A stretch of DNA of 64,000 nt from Euglena gracilis (lineage: Eukaryota > Euglenida > Euglenophyceae > Euglenales): contig CP154955.1 in the NCBI GenBank assembly GCA_039621445.1, forward strand, positions 26,405,069 through 26,469,068, read 5' to 3'. A program made the position numbers and the translations under genes. Shown here piece after piece: positions 11,408 through 23,449 of this stretch; positions within the stretch are counted from its first letter, which is position 1; every line of letters begins with the position of its first letter. Below the pieces are notes generated by a model. It saw only the letters and a program-made list of their open reading frames with translations, made no database searches and was not told where the DNA came from.

Positions 11408-11904
11408 CAGGGAATTTCTTAAGCCGGAGGGTACCCTACCCCCCCCGGGGGGGGGGTCCAGCCAGCCAGCAGCTCAAATCCAGCCAACAGCCCAAATTCG
11501 GGCTGGGAGCCCCCCCCCCCCGGGGGTCGACTGAAATAAAGTCGGGTCCAGCCCGGCCGGAGGCCGGGCCAGCCGGCCGAAGGCCGGGCCAGCCGGCCGC
11601 AGGCTGGCCAGCCAACTGGGCTGCCCAGCTCACCTATCCCTGCATTTTTCCCCCTCACCACAGTTTCCTCCATCACAGCCCCCAGCCTTGATCTAGTTCC
11701 ATCCATCAAAATGTCGAAAATGGCAAAAATGTGTTAGAAAATTTTGTTTTTCACCGACCCAGCCCAGCCCAGCCCCCTCCAGCCCCGGACCCCCCGGGGC
11801 CCGGGGGGGGGGGGGTCCAGCCAGCAGCTCAAATCCAGCCAGCAGCCTTTTTGCCAGCCGGAGGCTGGACCCCCCCCCCGGGGGGGTTCTTAAGAAATTC
11901 CCTG
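11408..11904 (+). mobile_element. B1: hAT-like non-autonomous element (497 bp)
   Basis: Perfect 16-bp inverted termini are CAGGGAATTTCTTAAG and CTTAAGAAATTCCCTG. The flanks ACTGTGAT (11400-11407) and TCTGTGGT (11905-11912) agree at 6 of 8 positions, consistent with an aged 8-bp duplication. The interior has CCAGCCAGCAGCTC near each end and a GGCCGGCAGGC-like hairpin in the middle. It is the best-preserved B copy. Confidence 0.9.
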
Positions 11905-12094
11905 TCTGTGGTCCAATAATCGCCTTAGACTGTTGACAACTCAGACGGGGGGGAGGGGCATTGCAGGATGTAAATAGTTTCAAATTCACTGATTCAGGGA
12001 ATTAAAATGTGTTATCCTCCTTTAATACCTCTCTGCACGGTGGGACCAGTGCAATTATACAAAAGAAGAATATCTTCAACGAACCTAAAATGTT

Positions 12095-12350
12095 GCATCA
12101 GCTGTCAAAGGGGCTGCGCTGCTGGTCAGGCCTCTGGGGAAGCGCTGCATCGCGGGAGACCTGCATGCTGGTCACCTCGGTGCTTGGCAGCAGCTGGTCC
12201 ATCCAGAGCAGGGCGTCGCTTACCGATTGCGGGGGGGTCCGCTCAACAGCTGGAAAGTTCGGGCTGGTTGGAAATAAGATGCTCGCTGGTTGGGATAGGG
12301 TCCTCCAGAGGGACTGGGCTGAACCGGGGTGCAAACAAACAAATCCCAAA
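12095..12350 (-). other. Coding-like patch, possible exon of an unknown gene
   Basis: A minus-strand open frame of 83 codons reads, for example, SDALLWMDQLLPSTEVTSMQ. Its composition is coding-like and it has no homopolymers, unlike the flanking B1 element. Overlapping plus-strand frames also stay open (12007-12602), so the strand is uncertain. No family is recognised. Confidence 0.35.
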
Positions 12351-13409
12351 TCTGCAAATCGCCGAAGAAATCGGAATTCTGATGGAACATTTGAGTGGGA
12401 ATTCGACTTTCAGGGGGAGGTCCCCTTCAGCTTAAACGACGACGTGGACCAAAGGTACAGATTGCCACCTGCCCCAGGCATCGTCACCAATCGGCCCTCG
12501 CAACCCAACGTCTCGAAGCAGTTATTGTTTTGCTATCCTCTGAGGGAGAGAAGGGTGCCCTCCACAGGGGCACATAAAACTGCACACACAAACCAACATT
12601 AAACTACACAGATTGGCTGAAACACCAGCGACCAGCAAAATCACCACCAAAACCACGGTCGCTGGCGACCACCAAAAAATTGACCAGCAAAATTTGAACT
12701 CAGGGCCGGGGCACGCCAAAATACGGACAAAATGCAGTTGACAGAGGAGGGGGGCGTGATGGACAAGCCGTGTCAAGGACAAAGGGGGGGATTGTCGACC
12801 TACCAGCCAACTACCCCTGGGTGTCCATGGATGTTTTATCCCCAATTCTGGCCAGGTGCTGTTTTCCACCCAGCACCTCCCGACCCCCCCCCCCACTCTG
12901 ATGATTCAGGTTTGGCAGAAAGCAGCTGAACTTTAAAAGGTGTGGCCTTTAAAAGGGGTGAACAGTTGTACACACACACACACAAAATTGATAACTGGCG
13001 GATGTCAGTTGACTAGACGATCGACTAGTCGCTGAAGAGGTTCCCCGCTGGATAAAAAAAAACTTAACCTGGCCGTAGGCCGCTTGAAAGCACAGTCATC
13101 CAAGAAGAAGATGGAAAAGGCTGACTCTTTACGGTTCCACTGGCTGGCCATCTCACTACACACTTATGTTTGGGGGGGGGGGACCTTCTTCATGGCCTTC
13201 ATCAGCTTTCGCTGAATTCCACCCTTTATCAAATTTGAGCTGTGTCCTATTCTTACCAAAAATGTGGTACTTTTGTCCCAAATTGAGGATTTAGGGTGAA
13301 AACTTGTAATATTCACCCAAAATTCTGACGTCTTTATCCTGAATGACACCCTTGGCAGGGTTCACACTGGAGGGGGCTTTGCATTTGGAAGGGGTTTACT
13401 GCGAACCCT

Positions 13410-14054
13410 TCAGCAGAAACCTGATTGAAACTTCAATTGAAGGGGGGAAAAAAAAGCCCTGAACCTGAACAGTCCTGGGAGGGGGTTACGGGGGAGCCGG
13501 TTCCTCTCATTTGAACGTCCACTGGCCATGGAACCTGCACCGCGGCCTGGGGGACACAGACGGGGCCAAGCAGTCGGGTGGCCCCAGCTGTGGCGCAGGT
13601 TGTAGAAATTGGCAAACTCCATCTTCTGCAGCCGATTCAGGTTGACGGCGAACCCCATCTTGAACGAGACGCGGGCAAGCGGCCCACCGGTGGGCCGCCC
13701 CCCCCTCCCCTGGCTTGGGCCAAATTCCATGTTGACCCCAATAGTTGGGAGAGGAGCAACGAGCCGGGGGGGGGGGGCAATGACCCTTTCAGTGCTGCTG
13801 GTGATGAAACGTTTCTTTCCAACAAGCTTTGCCGTGTGCGGTATACCCCCCCTATCGCACGACCGGGCACCTGCAACCTGCGGCCAGGGGGGGGGGGTCG
13901 TTAGACCCCCTGAACTGCAACCTGCGACCGGAGGTCGCCGTCCCCAAAAACCACCCGAAATCCCCGACAAACGACAGCACCCACAAAATGCTTTGACAGA
14001 CTTTTTTATACATTTCTTTGACACTGAAATTGAGATATTGATGTGGCGTTTCAT
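13410..14054 (-). other. Long minus-strand frame with a coding-like core
   Basis: The frame stays open for 214 codons. The part most like real coding sequence is about 13490-13680, reading RVSFKMGFAVNLNRLQKM and FANFYNLRHSWGHPTAW. The rest includes G/C-run repeat sequence, so the whole is unlikely to be one protein. An exon of an unknown gene at about 13490-13680 is a fair guess. Confidence 0.35.
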
Positions 14055-14104
14055 GCAATAGGGCTGTTCTTTGAAATGTCAAAAGGTTTCAAATGAAATA
14101 TCAT

Positions 14105-14400
14105 TTGTCAAAAAAAAACATTTCCAAACCAACAAAAAAAGCCCCTTGAGCACATTTTTTCTCGCATTTTAAATGTTGGTGTTTTCCACATAAAAAATGT
14201 TCAAAGAGTTTCAGAAAATGAGCATTTTGGGATTCATGTTCAAAAAAATCAGGTATTTTGCACCAAACTGTATCTGGCCCCTTGCCCGTCCATGAAACCA
14301 AAAATTATCCAGCCCCCTTTGGTTTCAAGGTAGGAAGGGAGGTCCGACCACCCCTCCCCCCCCCCGGACCAACCCCCTCAAGGCTTCCCATACATCCCTG
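14105..14400 (+). mobile_element. AA-family fragment (right end)
   Basis: It shares AAAATGAGCATTTTGGGAT, the words around CCTTGCCCGTCCATGAAA, and the right end CAAGGCTTCCCATACATCC with AA1 (52195-52673). The left end is not recognisable. From 14400 to 16155 I see only fragments: an E-like piece at about 15160-15390 and G/C-run debris, with no gene. Confidence 0.6.
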
Positions 14401-16155
14401 CCCGCCCCATTTGGTTTTATTTGAAACCCTGTTTGAGAAATTTTGTCAAAAAGTTGGGAAACCCTGTTCTTGGAGTTTAAATGTCAATCCGTTCCAACGA
14501 CGGGGGCATAAGGCGAGGGAGGAATTAAATTGACGGATTTAAAAAAAACTTCTTTTCCTCTGCTTTGCTCTCGTTTCTTGTTTTGGTCAACTTTCCTTTG
14601 GTGCCGGAGAAATTCTCCTTTCCAGGGGGCAGGGTGGAGGGCAGTCGATCTCTCTCCCAACATACATCACACACAGAAGACCCGGGGGCGGGGGGGGCAG
14701 GGGGCGGGGGGCTTGGGGGGACCCACTTTGGGGGGTCAATTTCAGGGGTCCAAAAACATTTTTTCAGCGCTTTGTGCAGGGTCGTTGTTATCACCGAAAC
14801 ACAAAAAACCCTCGCAAAAGAGAAAGTTAAGGGATACCGGGGGTTTATCGAAAGGGGTTCTGGCCATCCTACTTATCAGCAATCGAGCTGTCTCCTGATG
14901 TGAACCCTGAATGACAAAAAAAAACTCCAGCTGGAAGGTACTTTGGTGCCTCACGCGTGGAAGGCCTTAGCCCACAACCACCCCTGGGGGCAGTGCCTGC
15001 CTGCCCTCCAGGACACTCCAAGACCGACCTCCCCCCAGGATTGAAAGCAAGGCCAAGGAGAAATTGTGGGGGAAATAACCTCTTGGGTTTTTTAACCCCT
15101 CAAAAATTAACTCACAAAGAATTGTGGCGCTTCTCACTGATTCAATGTTTTCTCGCCAAAAAAAAAGAGGAAAGCCCCACCTCTGGTGGGGTATCCATTT
15201 GGCCCGACCCCCCTGTGTGCACTGTGCTTTTTTTTGGTGCCTTTTATCGCTTCTTCTGGCCTGGCGCTGTTGTTCGCCTCTGGCCCTTTTTGTCTGTGTC
15301 TGTTTGGCCCGACCCCCCGGGGGGGAGGGGGGCTCAGCCTGAACCCACCCCACCCCTCCCCCCATGCATCACCAAATATTAAAAAAATATCTGCCCAATT
15401 CAGTAGTGCCCATGAAATCCACGATGCACGGCTTCACGTGCACCCTGAAGCTGTGAACCCCTTTTACCACACGGGTCCAGAACAACTGTGAAGACCCAAT
15501 TTTCCTTCTGGCGCCTTGCTCCACAAATTGAAATAAACTCAGCATTAATGAATGAGGTAGCATTTTTGGAGTGAAAAAGGGGTTAAGCCAGGGGTTTTCT
15601 AAAGGACCCCCCCCCCCAGGGTCCTGCAGACCCCCCAGGGGGGTGATCCAGGGGGGGGGTCCGGCTGGCTGGGAGCTGGACCCGGTGGCCCGAAAAAGCC
15701 AAATCCAGCTGGGTTGGGATTTTTCAGCCAAAATTAGGAGGTGAAACCCCCAAAACCACCCAAAAATACCATTTTTGGCCATTTTACCCCCCTTTTTCAA
15801 AAAAATATTTTTGGTCCAGTACGGCTTCGCCGGGCTGGACCCAACTTTATTCAGCAGACCCCCCTGGGGGTCCGCAGCCCGGCTGGGAGGTGCTGGCTAG
15901 AAAAAAAAAGTGCTGGCTGGCTGGAACCTCCCAGGGGTATTGCGCTGTCAAATGAATCTCAAAGCTGAAGATCGGGAACGAATGGCAGTTAGAGTGAAAT
16001 ACTGAGCAGGGATTCTTCAAGGAGTGTTGGTTGGGGCTGTCAGTCTGATCAGGGCCCGCCCCAATTTTTAAACTTTTTTTTGGCCGCCTTTTCAAAAAAA
16101 ATTCGGTTCTTTGAGCTTAAAATTATTTTTCCGCTTAACACTGTTGGGCCTAAAT

Positions 16156-16468
16156 CATGCTTGTGCTTACCGACCGGGGGGGGAGGAGGGGGGGGTGGGT
16201 GCTACAGGGTGCCTGCCCCTAGCAGGCACACCCCCCCCGGGGGGGATAGGGGTCCGGGCCGGACCCAGAAAATTTTCATTGAAAATGGCCTTTTCCGGGC
16301 CCCCGGCGCCTTCGGCGCCGGGGTCGGAGGGGGGTGCCTGCTAGGGGCAGGCACCCCCCAAAACCCTAACCCCCCCCGGGGGGGGGGGTCGGATCGGGTG
16401 CTATGGGGTGCCTGCCCCTAGCACCCACCCCCCCCCGTGGGGTAGGCACCCGACTAAGCGCAAGCCTG
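16156..16468 (-). mobile_element. I1: hAT-like non-autonomous element (313 bp)
   Basis: The ends are CATGCTTGTGCTTACC and AAGCGCAAGCCTG, with perfect 8-bp duplications GCCTAAAT (16148-16155, 16469-16476). The interior is built of inverted blocks of GGTGCCTGCCCCTAGCAGGC and a GGCGCCTTCGGCGCC hairpin. It is reversed relative to I2 and I3. Confidence 0.95.
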
Positions 16469-17111
16469 GCCTAAATGTCCATGACCTTTCAACGTTTTTT
16501 TTTGTTCCACTTTTTTGATGTCATTTCTGCCATTTGCATGATGATTCTCAAAAGCAAGAATACCCAGCCTACAAAGCCTGGGTAACCAACCAGCACCCTT
16601 TTCCAGCAAGCATCTCTGTGGACTCCTGTTGTCAACTTTTGGTCCATCCAGGGAGGGGGGATCTCCCACCCACACGGCCTGGCATGGGGCTGCTGGAGGG
16701 ACCCCAAAATTGGGCCGTCTAAGGGCATTTCCAAAAACTTTCCGGGACTTTGAAACCCATACCCAGGCGTCTGGCCCGGAACCCCTGCTTTTGCCACCCC
16801 TGCGTCCCATCCGTGCACCCGGTTTTTTTTTTTTTGCTTCAAATGGGAATAATTGCCATCAAAAATTTTTCTGTCCAAGGCTGTTGAACAAGGAATGACC
16901 CACGAGCCTCACTCAGAGGAGGAGCCCCTTGGGTTGATGGCACATTGGCAGTGGTCTGGTTGTAGCCAGCAAACCCGATCAGCCCGCCGGAGGCGATCCG
17001 GGGGTCAGGCACCACGAAGCGAACCCAGTTTTCGTCCTGCTGTGTCCCCAGGACACCCTGTGTGAAAACTCACAAACAAGCAATGCCAAAATGATTGTCT
17101 GAAACAGGGTG

Positions 17112-17485
17112 ACAGGGGGGTCCAACCCAGAGGCTGGAAAATCCAGCCTGGTTCCAGGCGGGGGTAGATTTGGGGGGGGGGGGGGGGGGTTTTGTGGGCA
17201 GACCCTAGGGTCGCCAAAGGTCGCCATGGTCGCCAAAGGTCGTGGGCAGGTCGATGTCAAAAAATGCGCTCCACGGCAAATTAGCGCAACATACACACAA
17301 AAGGTGTTGCACACACAAGGGATTTTTTTTTTTAGGGCCCTGGAACAGTTGCCTACGCCGCTACAATGCAAAAAAGACTGAGTAGGAAATACCCATAGCG
17401 ACCTTTGGCGACCGTGGGCAGACCCTAGGGTCTGCCCACAACCCCCCCCCCCCCCAGGCCAGATCCGGGAGCCGGTTCCAGGGTT
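17112..17485. repeat. Fold-back structure (arms about 80 bp)
   Basis: The left arm carries GTGGGCAGACCCTAGGGTC followed by GCCAAAGGTCGC. The right arm repeats these in inverted order, GCGACCTTTGGCGACC, then CAGACCCTAGGGTCTGCCC, then a C-run and GGTTCC. The loop, about 17260-17390, is unique. No target duplication could be fixed. Confidence 0.65.
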
Positions 17486-17819
17486 CGATATGGGGGTAGG
17501 GGTAGGGGTAGGGGACCCACTCACTTTTCCCCAAAAATGCCCGAAAATCGTGGAAAAAAGCCAAAAAAATAGCACCTTTTTTCAAAAAATTTTCGGTGCC
17601 GAAAAGTACCCTCACCCCCCTCCAGATTGGCCCTCTTCCGGGAGATCCTGGACCCCAAAAGGGCCAATCTGGGGGGGGACAAACTGGGGGGGGGGTCGTC
17701 CGAAAAACCCGAAAGGGCCAATCTGGGGGGGCACTTTGGGGGGGGGGGGGTGAGGGTATATCCCTTGGGGGCTCGGCCGGACCCACCGACCCTCCTCCCC
17801 CAGGGCAGAAGGGAAGGCC

Positions 17820-18422
17820 TGGTGAGGGGGGGTCGACCCCCCCATCTGGGAGGTGGGGGGGGTCGACCTCTCCCCACCCACCATAGCGTTTTCACCGATT
17901 TTGGGAAAACGGGGATTTTGGCCGGGGAAAATCTTTGATTTTTTTTGAAAAAATGAACCCAAAATACATGCATTTTTGATGGAAAACCACATTTTCCCCA
18001 AAAAAATCTCAAAGTTTTCAGGTTAAAAAAATTGGTATTTTGGGGGGGGGGTGAAAAAAATGAAGGTCAAAAAAATTGGACCAAACTTTGGCACAGTGAA
18101 ATTTTACTGACATTTTTTCTCTTGGATTTTTTTTTGGATTTTCAACAGCAATTCTTGCTTCAAAAAACTCTCAAAATCAAAACTTTGAGGAAATATTGAA
18201 TTTTTGGAAGCTGTAGAAAAATGGGGTGTTGGGGGTTTTTGGGGGGACCTCCCATGTGGGTCCCAAAATAGGTCGAAAATACACAAAAGGCACCAGGAAA
18301 CATTTTTCAGGCCCAATAATTGGTGCCACCAGAACAACGGGAAGAGGTGGGGGGGTCGACCCACCACCCACCATGCAAGGGGTGGGGGGGGTCGACCCCC
18401 TCCCCTCCACCCACCACCCTGG
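17820..18422 (+). repeat. X2: dispersed repeat, copy 2
   Basis: This is the partner of 4860-5425. Beyond it, about 18500-18690 carries an A-family core (CGCCATTTTGGGCACTTTTT), and a possible hAT-type end (AAAAAAAACCCCTG) lies near 18489. Confidence 0.75.
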
Positions 18423-19180
18423 CTGTTTGGCCGATTCCCCTTCTGCCCTGCTCCCTTCCTCCCCCCTCCAGGGTCAAAAAAAACCCCTGTATGGGGGTGA
18501 GGTGAGAGGTCGGACCCTTCCCCCTCCCCTTCGATCCAGTGGGGGGCACCCCCACCAAAATAGTGGCGTGGCTCAGGTGACAGATTTTCATCTCGGTGCT
18601 AAGCGAAAACGAAAATTATGGCATCCCCAAAACGGCCAAAATCGCCATTTTGGGCACTTTTTGGGCAAAATTTTGTTGAAAATGAGGCCGAGCAATTTCC
18701 TCTTGCTTGCTGATCATGCTGCTTGCTGGGGGATTTGGCGTGTCCAACGTGTATTACAACGTTTACCCTGGGCAGATGCCGTTGCGCAAAAGTAAACGCT
18801 GTTAAGGAACTAACCCGCCCCCCCCTTGAGGCAAAATTTTGCCTTCCGGCGCTGGATTTGCGCTGGATTTTTTTTTGCATTCTACGCAGAATGCAGTGGG
18901 TGCAATGCTTTCACAAAACCGCTTTAAAAGTTATCATCCCAAAAATTTTGCATATTGACTCCCGAACGGGGCTTTGAAGGCATTTTTTTGGTGGTCATGT
19001 TTCATATATTTCATAATCAGGCTTCTGCTTGAGGACCCTGGGGCTGAACAGTGAAAAGAGACACTACCTAGACCCGCTTGTCCCAGAAGAAAGGCATAAC
19101 AAGGACACGGGGCTGAGTTCTGTGGTGTTACATGTCTGCAAGACACTCTTTGGCAATGCATGTTAGTCTGGCATACTGTA

Positions 19181-19600
19181 AAACCCCTTCCCCCCAAAAT
19201 AAGACCGGGGGTCTATTTCATGGGTCGGTTGCCGGAAAGCCCGAGGGGGGGTCTTATTCATGGGGGGGGGGGTCCATTTTATGGATTTTTGCTGGAAAAT
19301 TTTTTGACCCCCCAAAATGTCTAAAAATGCCTCCCAAATTACAATTTCCGAAAAATTCGGCACTTCGCGACAGTAAAATAGGGGGAAATATGCTGAATTG
19401 TGTGAAAACTGTCCCAAAAATGGCAAATTTACCCCCCAAAGTGTCCCATTTTCAAAAATCCGGCACTTCGCACCGGCAGGGGGAGTTTGATTTATGGGGG
19501 GGGGTCCATTTCATGGATTGCTTTTTTGCTCGGACCGGCCAGGGGAGGTCTTATTTTGGGGGGTCCATTTTATGGGGGGGATCTTATTTTGGGGGGTGTT
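19181..19600. mobile_element. M: fold-back element with TA duplication
   Basis: The left arm CCCCCCAAAATAAGACC is mirrored by GATCTTATTTTGGGGGG at the right, and TA lies at both edges (19179-19180, 19601-19602). The interior repeats GGGGGGTCCATTTTATGG three times and contains CACTTCGC half-hairpins. It is non-coding. Confidence 0.65.
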
Positions 19601-20149
19601 TAAACCCTCTCCAAATGACTTTGCAGTGCCCTGAAGCTTTGCGTGCCCACCCTCCCCCATTACAAGGGAAAAAATGTGAAAAATGATGTGTGTTTTTTTT
19701 TGAGAAATCAGGAGGTGGAAAGCACAACAAATCATCTGAACTGCCATAATGTTCCATTATTTGACGAATAGAAAGATGAAATTATGTCAATGAACAGCAC
19801 ATCAAATTTCTTTTTGGAAACGTGGTGAATCGGTCCGTCAATGGTTCTGGGTTCTGCCCAAATAGCTTTGCAGGGGTCGGGGCCAAAAAGATCGGTCCAC
19901 CAGGGGGAAAATCATTTGAGGGGGGTTACGTAAAGTGTAAATATACGCATAACATATTGTCAGTGTCCGACCTGGGTTAACCTGCAGGTAACCTTCAAAC
20001 CTGGCAGGTGACAGACAGCTGAGGGCACCCCCTCGTTGTCCAAGCACCCGTCTTCCCTTATTCTTCTTCTCACTGACTTGAAACAATCAGGGTCCAGCCA
20101 CCATTTCCCCCCACCACCCTTCAGCCGACCGGATGACCTGTCAGGGGTC

Positions 20150-20345
20150 CGGCAGTCCGGGGGGTGTGGGGGGGGGGGGTCCGGGGGTCCCCCAACTGGA
20201 AAAAAAATTCTCCGGCGCGGCGCCGAGAAATGGGGTTTTTTGGCATTGGTCTGCGTTTTTGCTGTGTTTTTTTTTGGCTGATTTCGATCCAAAAATACCC
20301 CAAAAAATAGCCAAAAAATGGGCATCCTTGACCATTTTGAGGGGT
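20150..20345 (+). repeat. DD: dispersed repeat, copy 1
   Basis: The order GGGGGTCCCCCAA, then TCTCCGGCGC, then a TGTTTTTTTTTGGCTGAT tract, then AAAAAATGGGCAT recurs at about 41690-41850 in the same orientation. The ends are not defined. Confidence 0.6.
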
Positions 20346-20625
20346 TAAAAAAGCTCTGACACTTCATGCTGGTCACTGGGGAATTTTTTTTGGCTAATCC
20401 TCTGGCGGACCCAACCACCACCGGGGGCGGGCCACCAGCTTGGAAACTGGGGGGCACCTCGAACCCTAAAGGAAGAGCCTGTTCATGAAATTTCAATGAA
20501 TTGGGTGGGGGGGAAAATTTTTTTGAGTGGCGGTCAAATTATTGGTGGTCGCTAGAGACCAACCTGACCACCAATGTACTGGTCGCCAGTGATCAGCCTT
20601 TTCCAGCAACGACCGGGGCCAACTA

Positions 20626-20804
20626 CCATGCCCCCCCCCCCATATAAGACCCCCCCTCGGGAGCCAAAATCCTAGGGGGGGGTCTTATATGGGGGGGGGT
20701 CTTATATGGGGGGGTCGGTCCCGGCCAAAGGGCCGGCCTTCGGCCGGCCAGGGGGGGGGGGGTCTTATATGGGGGGGGGTCTTATATGGGGGGGGGGGGC
20801 ATGG
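20626..20804. mobile_element. K: fold-back element with TA duplication
   Basis: The termini CCATGCCCCC...CATATAAGACCCCCC and GGGGGGTCTTATATGGGG...CATGG are inverted copies bounded by TA (20624-20625, 20805-20806). Three further GGTCTTATATGGGGGG units and a GGCCGGCCTTCGGCCGGCC hairpin lie inside. The whole unit can fold on itself. It is non-coding. Confidence 0.8.
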
Positions 20805-21410
20805 TATAACCGCTGGTGGGTAAATCCCGTGGGTCTTTATCGTGGCCATTTTCAGCATTGCTCAGCGGTATTTCGCTTCAGCAGTTAATTACGGCATTTC
20901 GCTTCAGCAGTTAATTAAGATCGAGAAAGACTTGAAAGAGTTCGCGATGCTTGTTTTGCAGAAGGGGCTGAAAACAGCATCATTCGTGCCTCTGAAGCTC
21001 CAGAAAAGATAACTTTGTTTCTGTTACATAAACCATTCTGGTCAAAAAAACATAAAATGAATTCTGGTCAGAACATAAAATGTTAATTTTCGGTCTTTTT
21101 AGAAGAAATTGTGTGAAAAAGAGCGCGTTGTAATGCGTGCCGCACTGAAAACCCCGCCGACAACTGTGGCTCCGTGCGGATTCCTGGGGGTGCTCATCCT
21201 GGGGGTGATGCCGACCTGGTCGGCCCGACCTGTGGTCGGCCCGACCCCTGTTGGTGGGATACCGACCTCTGGGGGTCGGGCCGACCAGGTCGGCCCGACC
21301 CCCAGAAATCCGCATTACCCCCCCTACCTTTTGGAAATTTAAGCCCCCCCCCCCTTCGTTTGAATAGGTGAATTGTTAAGTAAAGTAAAAATTTAACGAA
21401 AAAAAATTAA

Positions 21411-21619
21411 TAACGTGACCCCCCACCCTATATGGCACCCCCTCGGGAGCGTTTTGACCCCCCTGGCAACTATTACGGGGGGGGGGGACAACTAGGGGGG
21501 GGGGTAACTCAATTTACCCCACATTTCCATGGGTCCATGGGTAACCCACCCTAATTGTCGCCCCCCAAGGGGAGGGGGGGCGACTATTACGGGTGGTGAC
21601 AAATGGGGGGGTCACGTTA
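21411..21619. mobile_element. P: small fold-back element inside Q
   Basis: The ends are TAACGTGACCCCCC and GGGGGGTCACGTTA. The interior contains two CGACTATTACGGG-like inverted blocks. It abuts the satellite directly. A target duplication is not clear. Confidence 0.65.
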
Positions 21620-23238
21620 AACCCCTTCTCGGGTGCAAGTTGACCTAACCCTATCCCTTTCATTAACAAAATACACCCCTTTTATCCGCCAACCCCTTCT
21701 CGGGTGCAAGTCGACCTAACCCTATCCCTTTCATAAACAAAATACACCCCTCTAATCTACCAACCCCTTTTCGGGTGCAAGTTGACCTAACCCTATCCCT
21801 TTCATTAACAAAATACACCCCCTTCATCCGCCAACCCCTTTTCGGATGCAGGTCGACCTAACCCTATCCCTTTCATTAACAAAATGAACCCCTTTTATCT
21901 GCCAACCTGTTTTATCTGCCAACCTCTTCTCGGGTGCAAGTCGACCTAACCCTATCCCTTTCATTAACAAAATAAATCCCGTTTATCTGCCAACCGCTTT
22001 TCGGGTGCAAGTCGACCTAACCCTATCCCTTTCATTAACAAAATAACCCCCTTTTATCTGCCAACCCCTTCTCGGGTGCAAGTCGACCTAACCCTATCCC
22101 TTTCATTAACAAAATACCCCTCTTATCTGCCAACCCCTTTTCGGGTGCAAGTCGACCTAACCCTATCCCTTTCATTAACAAAATATACCCCCTTCACCTG
22201 CCAACCCCTTTTCGGGTGCAAGTCGACCTAACCCTATCCCTTTCATTAACAAAATATACCCCCTTCATCTGCCAACCCCTTCTCGGGTGCAAGTCCACCT
22301 AACCCTATCCCTTTCATTAACAAAATCAATCCCGTTTATCTGCCAACCCCTTTTCTGGTGCAAGTCGACCTAACCCTATCCCTTTCATTAACAAAATAAA
22401 CCCCTTTTATCTGCCAACCCCTTCTCGGGTGCAAGTCGACCTAACCCTATCCCTTTCATTAACAAAATAACCCCCTTTTATCTACCAACCCCTTTTCGGG
22501 TGCAAGTCGACCTAACCCTATCCCTTTCATTAACAAAATAACCCCCTTTTACCTGCCAACCCCTTCTCGGGTGAAAGTCGACCTAACCCTATCCCTTCAA
22601 TAACAAAATATACCCCCTTCATCTGCCAACCCCTTCTCGGGTGCAAGTCGACCTAACCCTATCCCTTTCATTAACAAAATCAATCCCGTTTATCTGCCAA
22701 CCCCTCTAATCTACCAACCCCTTTTCGGGTGCAAGTCGACCTAACCCTCTCCCTTTCATTAACAAAATACACCCCTTTTATCCGCCAACCCCTCTAATCT
22801 ACCAACCCCTTTTCGGGTGCAAGTCGACCTAACCCTATCCCTTTCATTAACAAAATAAACCCCTTTTATCTGCCAACCCCTTCTCGGGTGCAAGTCCACC
22901 TAACCCTATCCCTTTCATTAACAAAATACACCCCTTTTATCCGCCAACCCCTCTAATCTACCAACCCCTTTTCGGGTGCAAGTCGACCTAACCCTATCCC
23001 TTTCATTAACAAAATAACCCCCTTTTATCTGCCAACCCCTTCTCGGGTGCAAGTCGACCTAACCCTATCCCTTTCATTAACAAAATAACCCCCTTTTATC
23101 CGCCAACCCCTTCTCGGGTGCAAATCGACCTAACCCTATCCCTTTCATTAACAAAATATACCCCCTTCATCTGCCAACCCCTTTTCGGGTGCAAGTCGAC
23201 CTAACCCTATCCCTTTCATTAACAAAATATACCCCCTT
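21620..23238 (+). repeat. Satellite array, unit about 71 bp, about 22 copies
   Basis: Each unit reads CCAACCCCTTYTCGGGTGCA, then AGTCGACCTAACCCTATCCC, then TTTCATTAACAAAATA plus a variable tail of C and T. Successive units start 71 bp apart, with a few longer ones carrying an extra CCCCTCTAATCTACCAA. Divergence between units is only a few percent, so the array is young or homogenised. It lies wholly inside Q. Confidence 0.97.
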
Positions 23239-23449
23239 CCCGGGGGGGGGGGGGCTTAAAAATCCAAAGAGGGGGGGGGGTAATGCAGATTCCTGGGGGT
23301 GATGCCGACCTGGTCGGTATCACCCCCAGGGGTAGTTACCGACCTGGTCGGCCCGACCATGGTCGGGCCGACCAGGTGGTCGGGCCGACCAGGTCGGCAT
23401 CACCCCCAGGATGGTCACCCCCAGGAATCCGCCCGGGGCCGACAACTGT

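Larger units (their letters stand above)
21168..23437. mobile_element. Q: composite element carrying a satellite array
   Basis: The 12-base direct repeat GCCGACAACTGT lies at 21156-21167 and 23438-23449. Just inside, GCGGATTCCTGGGGGTG (21176-21192) has its exact complement near 23415-23431. Arms of about 180 bp (21176-21354 and 23243-23431) share inverted blocks: GGTCGGCCCGACC palindromes, a TAATGC / GCATTA pair and a TTTAAGCCCCCC / GGGGGGCTTAAA pair. The core holds fold-back P and the 71-bp satellite. It has no reading frame of note. Confidence 0.7.

Noticed and set aside
12009-12602. 197-codon plus-strand protein
   Set aside because: No recognisable domain; competing open frames on both strands, with the minus strand looking more coding-like over 12095-12350.
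21620-23238. CRISPR array
   Set aside because: Units are head to tail with no unique spacers, in a eukaryotic context and inside inverted arms; it is a satellite.
21640-23238. Interstitial telomere
   Set aside because: CCTAACCCTA occurs once per 71-bp unit rather than as tandem hexa- or heptamers.
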